A stretch of DNA of 64,000 nt from Candidatus Chlamydia corallus (GTDB lineage: Bacteria > Chlamydiota > Chlamydiia > Chlamydiales > Chlamydiaceae), in NCBI RefSeq assembly GCF_002817655.1, contig NZ_NWQK01000003.1:87195-151194 (forward strand), in the 5' to 3' direction. A program made the position numbers and the translations under genes. Positions 57,598 to 64,000 of the stretch are shown here, in pieces (within the stretch, counting starts at the first letter, position 1; each line of letters starts with the position of its first letter). Under the pieces are notes generated by a model that worked only from the letters and a program-made list of their open reading frames with translations, was not told where the DNA came from and made no database searches.

Positions 57598-58239
57598 TTA
57601 TTTATAAATGCATTTCAGAATGTCTTCAAAAACAAGATCTTCTTTATTTTCAGAAGAAACTCTACATAGTTTCCCTAGGTTGTCGTAGTAGGCAATAAGA
57701 GGAGCGGTGCGTTCACGATATTTTTTTAGTCTTTCCTTAATGACCTCAGGAGTGTCGTCAGAACGCCTTATCAAAGGTATATGACAGTCTGGACATTCAG
57801 TATATCCCTGATTTTTCTTATAGATATGGGAACAAGAAGGACAAAGAAATCTTGAATAAATTCTTTTTAGAATTTCATCTTCAGAAATTTCTAGGAAAAT
57901 AACTATGTAATCAGAATGGGTTTCTATAAGAAAGTTACCTAGAAGTTGCGCTTGATCTAGTGTTCTAGGAAACCCATCAATAATACATCCTTGTGAGCAG
58001 GCCTTGCTTTGCATTTTTTCTTTAAGTATTTCCCATATAAAATTACTAGGAACAAAAGCTCCCTTATCTAGGAGTGCTTTAGCTTCTAATCCAGTGGGAG
58101 TTCCTTCTTGAATGATAGCTCTTAATAAATCCCCGGTGCTGATATGAGATAAACCCATTCTGTTTGCAAGATATTGAGATTGGGTTCCTTTGCCTGAGCC
58201 TGGAGGCCCCATAATAATAAAAACAGAGCCCTTAGTCAC
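57598..58239 (-). CDS. adk: Adenylate kinase
   Basis: 213 residues. P-loop GPPGSGKGT (11-19), DGFPRT near 88-93, and a zinc-binding lid with C133, C136, C149, C152 (CPSC ... CPDC) as in Gram-positive-type Adk. It interconverts AMP, ADP and ATP, which matters for an organism that also imports host nucleotides. Standard length. Confidence 0.95.
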   Translation of the reverse strand: MTKGSVFIIMGPPGSGKGTQSQYLANRMGLSHISTGDLLRAIIQEGTPTGLEAKALLDKGAFVPSNFIWEILKEKMQSKACSQGCIIDGFPRTLDQAQLLGNFLIETHSDYIVIFLEISEDEILKRIYSRFLCPSCSHIYKKNQGYTECPDCHIPLIRRSDDTPEVIKERLKKYRERTAPLIAYYDNLGKLCRVSSENKEDLVFEDILKCIYK

Positions 58240-58711
58240 TTCAAATGCTCCTTAAACTGGCGTCTTCATTGCCCTAGATCTTAGGGAATCTAAATATTTT
58301 TTTAATAAGACATAGGATAAAACAGGAAAACTTTTCTTATTATTTTATTCAAAGCAACATAGTGCTCCAAAGACATTCCATTTAGATTCTCAAAGAATTG
58401 GATTATTATCTTACGTTCCGAAATTTGCCTTAGAGTTACTATATATCTTTTCAAGATACTGTAAAATACAGAAAATAGGAAAACTAAAAGAAAAGCAGTT
58501 CCTTTAGTTTAAACAAGGAGGTATGCGTGAGAAGTTCATAGGATTAGGCAAAGGGAAAAAGATCCCTTTCTTTAGGTTTGCTAATTTGTTGTAATAGTAG
58601 AGAAGCGATTAAAAATTTAGTTCAATAATAAATATTATTTTTAAGCATTTTTTTATTTTTTTTAATAATAAAAATATTATAATCAATTGATTTTTCTTAG
58701 GAGGAGATAAT
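58240..58711. other. Intergenic region before the duplicated Inc-like block
   Basis: 472 bp. A perfect inverted repeat AAAGGGA/TCCCTTT (58550-58569) lies upstream of the first gene; AGGAGG just before 58712 is a strong ribosome-binding site. Parts of the sequence recur, diverged, upstream of the two B-type genes. No protein gene supported. Confidence 0.5.
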
Positions 58712-59134
58712 ATGGCTTGTTCTTTATATTTTGTAACCCATTCCAATGGAGCACGTATACCGAAAGCTTATTTGATTGCGGATGCTCTTCTCTATCCTGT
58801 AATTTCGGTAATTTGTGCCGTTGCCTTTGCAATTTTGATGCTGGTAAAGCTTATAGTTTTATCTATAAAATTCCTTGTTTTGAAATGTGTTGCCGCTTGT
58901 AGATCCAAAGAAGGGCCCTCATTCAAAGATGGTTTTGGAGGCTTGCATAGAGAAGGCGTAGATAAAGACCCAATAAAGTCAGATTTCTTTGGATGCTTGT
59001 TAATTATTCCAATAATAGGAACCTTAATTCATAGCACTATTTGTTCCTGGAAACTCAAGAGATGGGAATGCTTTTGCTTAGCCCCTGTTTTGCAAATCCC
59101 AGTAACTGCTCTAAGTTGGTCATATGAAGAGTAG
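58712..59134 (+). CDS. Small Inc-like membrane protein, type A copy 1
   Basis: 140 residues, no known function. A strongly hydrophobic region (about 27-60, LYPVISVICAVAFAILMLVK) and a second (about 93-115, GCLLIIPIIGTLIHS) form the Inc-like two-lobe layout. RSKEGPSFKDGFGGL lies between. Clear Shine-Dalgarno. Intact copy of the family whose second copy is headless (60110-60463). Confidence 0.68.
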   Translation: MACSLYFVTHSNGARIPKAYLIADALLYPVISVICAVAFAILMLVKLIVLSIKFLVLKCVAACRSKEGPSFKDGFGGLHREGVDKDPIKSDFFGCLLIIPIIGTLIHSTICSWKLKRWECFCLAPVLQIPVTALSWSYEE

Positions 59135-59597
59135 TCATAAAGAAAAACATTGCCTTTTTATCTTGGAAAGGGATGTTTTTATGTTGATAGAGAAAGTAGT
59201 TTTTAGCAAATAAAGAAGTTAGAATTTTTTATAGTAAAATTTTTAATCTTTAAAGATTTCGATTATCATCCGTTTCTAAGATTTCTCCTATAGGAATTAA
59301 GAGTCTCATATTTTTTCTAAAAGACTGATATAAAAAACTAAGAGAAAACGATGACTTTGGTTTGCGATAACGGTTTATCAAGATAACTTGATAAAATTAA
59401 ACAAAGGAAGCGTAGCGTTTTTTTTAAGCTGATGGATTGGAATAGTAATCAAAAGTCAGTAACACAAAATGAATCTGTAGTATCAATAAAGAAGAAGATA
59501 AAAGGTCTTTATTTTTATTCCAATTAATAGAAAGAAACTTTAAAATTAGCCTTTTTTAAAAGGCTTAGAAATAAGCAGTTATCTTTTAAGGAGGACA
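59135..59597 (+). other. Intergenic region, copy 1 of duplicated spacer
   Basis: 463 bp matching 60464-60931. Contains a perfect inverted repeat TTTATCAAG/CTTGATAAA (59374-59395) that is not preserved in the second copy, and AAGGAGG before the next gene. No gene supported. Confidence 0.55.
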
Positions 59598-60044
59598 ATG
59601 GCCTGTACTATTTTTTTTGATCCGTCTTCAGGGGATCTTGATTGTGAGCCTATAATTAAGAAATCAGCTTGTATATTTGTAGATGCCTTGCTTTATCCTG
59701 TAATTTCGGTAATTTGTGCCGTTGCCTTTGCAATTTTGCTTCTTCTAAAGCTTCTATTCTTACTTATAGCATTTCCCTTTAAGGCATGTGTTACGATCTG
59801 TTCACGAACTAGAGATATAAGCGATTTGAAGAAGCATTTTAAATGCCTCTATTCTGGAGAAATGGCTGATTTAAGGGGTGCCTTGTTAATCATTCCAATA
59901 ATAGGAACAGTTGTTCATGGAGCCTTATTTTTAAAGACTATTAGTGATTTTAATGATTGGGAAGATAAAACCTCGAAAGGTGTAGTCTTTATGCAAATTC
60001 CTATTATGCAATTAGCAGTTACAGCTGGAGTCTCCAAGTCCTGA
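59598..60044 (+). CDS. Small Inc-like membrane protein, type B copy 1
   Basis: 148 residues. Shares YPVISVICAVAFAILLLLKL (about 34-53) with type A and has a second lobe ALLIIPIIGTVVHGALF (about 96-112). Paralogue of 60932-61378, differing mainly at the N-terminus and after the second lobe. AAGGAGG ideal ribosome-binding site. Function unknown; inclusion-membrane location inferred from the bilobed helices. Confidence 0.68.
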   Translation: MACTIFFDPSSGDLDCEPIIKKSACIFVDALLYPVISVICAVAFAILLLLKLLFLLIAFPFKACVTICSRTRDISDLKKHFKCLYSGEMADLRGALLIIPIIGTVVHGALFLKTISDFNDWEDKTSKGVVFMQIPIMQLAVTAGVSKS

Positions 60045-60068
60045 GGCAAAGACTAATCTTCTGAAGAG

Positions 60069-60463
60069 GTGGAGGAGCTTTTTCAGTCAAGGGGCGGCTT
60101 TATTCCTTTTGTAGAGGTTTTGCTTTATCCTATAGTTTTTGTAATTTGTGCAATTGCTTTTGCAATCTTGATTCTGATAAAGCTTATGGTTTTATCTATA
60201 AAATTTATTGGTAAGAAATGTCTTGCCGCTTGTAGATCTAAAGAAGGTCCCTCATTCAAGGATAGTTTTGTGGATGCTTAAAGGGAGAAGATATGGGACT
60301 ATCAGATTAGGTGGGGTGCTTGTTAATTGTTCCAATACTAGGAATCCTAATTCATAGTGTTATTTTTCCCTTGAAATATAAACAAGGAAGGGTGGGATTT
60401 ATTTTCTGCATCCCCTGTTTTGCAAGTCTTAGTAACTGTTGCAAAATGGTCATCTGAAGAGTA
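60069..60463 (+). pseudogene. Headless type A copy 2
   Basis: Homologous to the inside and 3' part of the type A gene (58785-59130) but lacking its start. A frame from GTG 60069 reads into the shared helix (VEVLLYPIVFVICAIAFAIL) and stops at 60281; a later segment (60297-60463) matches the rest of the type A gene out of frame. It arose because the tandem unit begins within A1. Probably not functional. Confidence 0.75.
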
Positions 60464-60931
60464 GTCATAAAGAAAAACATTGCCTTTTTATCTTGGAAAG
60501 GGATGTTTTTATGTTGATAGAGAAAGTAGTTTTTAGCAAATAAAGAAGTTAGAATTTTTTATAATAAAATTTTTAGTCTTTATAGACTTCCATTATCATC
60601 CGTTTCTAAGGTTTCTCCTATAGGAATTAAGAGTCTGATATATTTTTGTAAAACACCGATATAAAAGGAGAAAAAGATAGCTTTCATTTCAATAAGGGGA
60701 GGCCGATAGGACCGATAGGAGTTGATAAAATTAGGCAAAGGAGGAGTCGCGTTTTTTTAAGTTGATGGATTGGAATAGTAATCAGAAGTCAGTAACATAA
60801 AATGAATCTGTAGTATCAATAAAGAAAAAGATTAAAGGTCTTTATTTTTATTCCAATTAATAGAAAGAAACTTTAAAATTAGCCTTTTTAAAAAAGACGT
60901 AGAAACAAGCAGTTGCCTTTTAAGGAAAACA
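60464..60931 (+). other. Intergenic region, copy 2 of duplicated spacer
   Basis: 468 bp, diverged duplicate of 59135-59597. The B2 ribosome-binding site is AAGGAAA instead of AAGGAGG. No independent gene seen. Confidence 0.55.
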
Positions 60932-61378
60932 ATGGCCTCTATTATTTTTTTCCCCCCGCCTTTAACGGAGCTTGATAAGCAATCTGTGACTAAGAAATCA
61001 GTTTGTATATTTGTAGATGCCTTGCTTTATCCTGTAATTTCGGTAATTTGTGCCGTTGCCTTTGCAATTTTGCTTCTTCTAAAACTTCTATTCTTACTTA
61101 TAGCATTTCCTTTTAAGGCATGTGTTACGATCTGTTCGCGAACTAGAGATATAAGCGATTTAAAGAAGCATTTTGAATGCCTCTATTCTGGAGCAATACC
61201 CGATTTAATGGGTGCCTTGTTAATCATTCCAATATTAGGAACAGTTGTTCATGGAGCCTTAATTTTAAAGGCCGTTGATGATTTTAATGATTTCGAAGAT
61301 AGAACATCAAAAGGTATAATCTTTATGGAAGCTCCTATTATGCAATTAGCAATTACCGTTGGAGTCAGCCACCTTTAA
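60932..61378 (+). CDS. Small Inc-like membrane protein, type B copy 2
   Basis: 148 residues, near-duplicate of 59598-60044: CIFVDALLYPVISVICAVAF is identical and ALLIIPILGTVVHGALI closely matches. The N-terminus (ASIIFFPPPLTELDKQSVTK) has diverged. The weaker AAGGAAA before the ATG suggests lower translation than copy 1. Function unknown. Confidence 0.66.
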   Translation: MASIIFFPPPLTELDKQSVTKKSVCIFVDALLYPVISVICAVAFAILLLLKLLFLLIAFPFKACVTICSRTRDISDLKKHFECLYSGAIPDLMGALLIIPILGTVVHGALILKAVDDFNDFEDRTSKGIIFMEAPIMQLAITVGVSHL

Positions 61379-61512
61379 ACCAAAGACTACTCTCCTGAAG
61401 AAGGTGGGAGAGACTTTTTAGTTAACTGCTGGCTTTATTCTCAAGATTGTTTTCCTCAAAAATGATTACGCTTAAATAAAGTGGTCGGTTAAGCTTTTTT
61501 TGATGAAAGTTT

Positions 61513-62584
61513 ATGTCTGCCGTGATTTCTCTTTTCTCTTCAAATGAAGCAATAATTATTTCTAATAGACAGGTCCGCGACAGCCTAGTTTTTTTAGTTA
61601 ATGAAGAATTTGTTCGATATAACGATACAATTGTTCCGATTTCTGTATTCCTATCCGAAGGAGTACTTCCGTCTACTCCTATTATAGATGAGCTGGGAAA
61701 AGCATCTGAGACGGGAAGCGGACGCCAGTTTAAAGCGTATTTTAATAGAAGCTTTGGGATGATTTGCCAAAGCTTTTTCGAAAAAATATTTGGAGTAGGT
61801 TGCTGTCGTTGTTTTTTCCTTGAAAGTTCTCCTAAAACCGATGCTGTATAGCAGTCATATTTGGTGTTTTTCGAGCTATCCCCTTTACAGTTTTAGCTAT
61901 TGTATTAGGACCTACATTAGGCGTTTTATGCTATTCTAGATATAAAATTTATCAACTTACAAAGAGAGTATCTTCTTTATCAAGAATTCATACTGAGGTG
62001 ATAAATTTGGTAAGGAGACCGGATCCACTTATAAATCGTGCAGGGATTGTAACTGGGGCTGCAGCTTCACAATCTATAATCAAGGCTTGTAAACTATCTA
62101 GACAATCAACTTTAGTTTTTTTGGTCATTAGCTTAATCCTTATGATATCTTTAGCAGCTTTAATAGCTGGTATTGTTTTTGCTCTATTTTTTTAGGTCCT
62201 GGGGCTGCTTCTGTAATGACTGCAGCAATAATAGGGTGTTGTGCTGCAGGAGGAACTGACATACTCCTTTCTGTTCTAGGTTTTTTAATTGCTGCTGTAC
62301 ATTGTGAGAGGAAAAGGGGAGAGCGCGCGCTCGTCATATGCACACCGCACTACTCCGTTGTATGGTGAGCAGTGCGATTCATGAGGCGCCCTACTCTTCT
62401 TATTAATCCAGGAAGTAAAAAAGTGCTTGTTGAGTGTACTCGTGAGGAGTATAGAGATATAGAAGGCGATGTGTCCTTTGAATCTATCGGTTACCCTATT
62501 TCTGACGAGCTGCTGCCGCCCTATTTGCTAATAGATCCTTGGCAATGCTTTAGTCCTCCGCCAGCTTATTCCCCATCTTTATAA
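61513..62584 (+). pseudogene. Frameshifted Inc-like gene related to the 62903 gene
   Basis: A broken copy of the family represented by 62903-63973. Frame 1 (61513-61851) covers an N-terminal part; frame 0 then reads LGPTLGVLCYSRYKIYQLTKRVS and VFLVISLILMISLAALIAGI; a T7 run (62187-62193) shifts to a third frame that reads GPGAASVMTAAIIGCCAAGG; another shift follows near 62350. The 3' end (62372-62584) keeps a PPAY-containing tail. At least three frameshifts, so inactive unless slippage restores it. Confidence 0.72.
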
Positions 62585-62902
62585 ACCAAATAACCACCAC
62601 CTTTTTAACGAGTGCTTTTCTGGTGCTTTTATAACTAAGGTTGGCATTGTCTTCAGAAATTGTCTTTTTATTCTAGGAATAGGTAGGTTACAGTTAGGCA
62701 ATATAATTTTTCTCAATTGTAATTTTTAAAGATCGTTTTATCTAAACACTGATTTATTAAATATTAAAAATAATTTTTGAATATGCCTTTATGGTTTCTC
62801 CTAAAAGTTGAAATTTTTAAGGCGTTGAGCTACAATAGTCCTATTAATAAATACAAAATATACTTAAAATGGATACCCATTTTCAATAAGTAATTGATTT
62901 TT
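62585..62902 (+). other. Intergenic region before the PPxY Inc-like gene
   Basis: 318 bp, A+T-rich. It should hold the promoter of the next gene; no clear -35/-10 pair or ribosome-binding site stands out. No RNA gene. Confidence 0.4.
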
Positions 62903-63973
62903 ATGGCGTTCTTTCCTCCTCCAGGATTTGTTATTCAAGCCAATGCGGTTACGCGCAATCGCATTTTTTATTTGATAGAACAGAAGTACGTAGCTCCTCC
63001 AGGGGGTTCTCGAATAGTTTATGAGTGTCTCTCTAACGAACGGGTTCCTGGCCTTGAGTTTCTATTTAGTAGACCAGGAGATTTTACGCTGACAGGTTTT
63101 AAAGCTGTAGAGAATCTAAGTAATTTGTTCGATAGCTTTGCATTGTTGATTCTCTGTTTCTCTCGTTATAATCGCGGTCAGACTCAAGGGAGTGAGGGCA
63201 CGGCGCTGGTTATTTTAGGGGCTACACTACTTTTCTTTGTTATAGCTCTTATCCTAGGACCGACATTAGGCGCTGTAGTTTATTGTGCCTATAAAATTCA
63301 TGAAGTCGTAAGTATGATGCGCTCTTTAGATAGGACTAAGGAAGAAGTATTGCGTAACCCTCCTCAAAATGTCTTCCATCGGGCTGCAGGTATCGCAGCC
63401 GTACGGTCATCAGAAGAGACTAAGAAAGCACTTGGATTATATAAAACTTCAATGATAGTGTTCTTAGTCGTTAGCTTAATAGCTTCTTTAGGGTTGATAG
63501 CTTTAACAGCTGGTATTGTATTGGCGTTGTTTTTTGTAGTCCCTGGAGCTGCTCCAGTAATTACTGCTGCAATGATAGGGTGCTGTGCTGCAGGAGGGAG
63601 TGCTCTGTTAGTTTCTCTTTTAGGGCTATGGATTGCTATGGTTTGTAAGGCACGGAAACAGGAAGAATGCGTGGGTCACCTGACAAATGCAATTCTTCAT
63701 AGCTCCCTTAGTGAGGTAGTTATATCTGAACCTCGTAGCTGCTGGCATGCGAATGAAAGGGCAAAAAACCTACTTGTAACGGATTGCCTATCTCATTACG
63801 AACATCTTTTTTCTCAAAGCGAAGTTGCAGAGTTAATTGGAGAAGGGGACACTTCTCATCGTCCTGATTCTCAACAACCGCCTCCTTATTCTGAAGTTGC
63901 TCAAGATTGTGGTCCTCCTCCTCCTTATAACCCTTGGCATTCTTCTCCCTCAGCACCACAAAACTATCCTTGA
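62903..63973 (+). CDS. Inc-like protein with C-terminal PPxY motifs
   Basis: 356 residues from ATG 62903 (a TTG three codons earlier is less likely). Hydrophobic lobes lie at about 104-135 and 182-245 (LVVSLIASLGLIALTAGIVL, then ITAAMIGCCAAGGSALLVSL). The last 35 residues are Pro-rich and hold two PPxY motifs, PPPY at 326-329 and again at 339-342 (QPPPYSEVAQ, GPPPPYNPWH). PPxY is the ligand of host WW domains (NEDD4-family ubiquitin ligases). No signal peptide. A type III-secreted inclusion-membrane protein with a host-facing tail is inferred. Confidence 0.7.
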   Translation: MAFFPPPGFVIQANAVTRNRIFYLIEQKYVAPPGGSRIVYECLSNERVPGLEFLFSRPGDFTLTGFKAVENLSNLFDSFALLILCFSRYNRGQTQGSEGTALVILGATLLFFVIALILGPTLGAVVYCAYKIHEVVSMMRSLDRTKEEVLRNPPQNVFHRAAGIAAVRSSEETKKALGLYKTSMIVFLVVSLIASLGLIALTAGIVLALFFVVPGAAPVITAAMIGCCAAGGSALLVSLLGLWIAMVCKARKQEECVGHLTNAILHSSLSEVVISEPRSCWHANERAKNLLVTDCLSHYEHLFSQSEVAELIGEGDTSHRPDSQQPPPYSEVAQDCGPPPPYNPWHSSPSAPQNYP

Positions 63974-64000
63974 ATGAGGGACCTTCTTTAGATCTACAAG

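Larger units (their letters stand above)
58780..61440 (+). repeat. Tandem duplication of a 1.33 kb unit
   Basis: A unit of about 1330 bp (58780-60109) is repeated directly (60110-about 61440). The gap segment beginning GTAGTCATAAAGAAAAACAT occurs at 59131 and again at 60461, 1330 bp apart, and the two B-type genes start at 59598 and 60932 (offset 1334). Sequence between copies has diverged but is readily aligned by eye. The junction around 60110 fuses the downstream flank of B1 to the inside of an A-type gene. Confidence 0.85.

Overview
The window is a contiguous piece of a chlamydial chromosome, most likely Chlamydia (Chlamydophila) pneumoniae or a very close relative. The basis is an incB/incC pair, many small proteins with the two-helix hydrophobic lobe typical of inclusion membrane (Inc) proteins, A+T-rich DNA (estimated by eye), and chlamydial gene groupings (fabH-fabD-fabG-acpP; metNIQ near gyrBA; ubiA-ubiX; surE and ttcA). 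No insertion sequence, prophage or CRISPR array was seen.

Layout. 1-8.4 kb: outer-membrane biogenesis on the minus strand (bamA, skp/ompH, lpxD), recR, then a plus-strand fatty-acid cluster (fabH, fabD, fabG, acpP). 8.5-16.3 kb: a minus-strand block with a cyclic-nucleotide-binding-fold protein, a large transporter with a repeat-rich tail, incC, incB and two sodium-coupled carriers. 16.3-24.6 kb (plus strand): an Inc-like protein, a TPR protein overlapping mgtE, and two paralogous Inc-like proteins. 24.6-27.1 kb: an APC-family permease and class I aldolase. 27.5-37.6 kb: metNIQ, a small membrane protein, a DciA-like protein, gyrB, gyrA, tmk and holB. 37.6-40.5 kb: an esterase, a Sua5/YrdC protein and a membrane dipeptidase. 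40.6-43.4 kb: two paralogous Inc-like proteins and a large intergenic region with a candidate small RNA. 43.4-48.8 kb: ubiA-ubiX, a YitT-type membrane protein, tRNA-Asp and tRNA-Val, surE, ttcA, a SEC-C protein, tRNA-Thr and tRNA-Tyr. 49.0-51.6 kb: three consecutive fibre-like proteins of unknown function directly after the tRNAs. 51.6-58.2 kb: rimO, rpmG, a LolC/E-type permease with lolD, rplM-rpsI, an NlpC/P60 hydrolase and adk. 58.2-64 kb: an accessory tail of Inc-like genes with a 1.33 kb tandem duplication, a headless pseudogene, a frameshifted pseudogene and an intact Inc-like gene ending in two PPxY motifs.

The housekeeping genes form short operons with overlapping or closely spaced starts. 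The accessory material lies in the Inc-like blocks, the fibre cassette and the last 5.5 kb. The most interesting items are the three-gene fibre cassette (tail-fibre/YadA-neck-like connector followed by a beta-rich head that resembles, by eye, the design of chlamydial plasmid protein Pgp3), and the Inc-like protein with tandem PPxY motifs, which could bind host WW-domain proteins. Both functions are inferences from reading the sequence; no database search was run.
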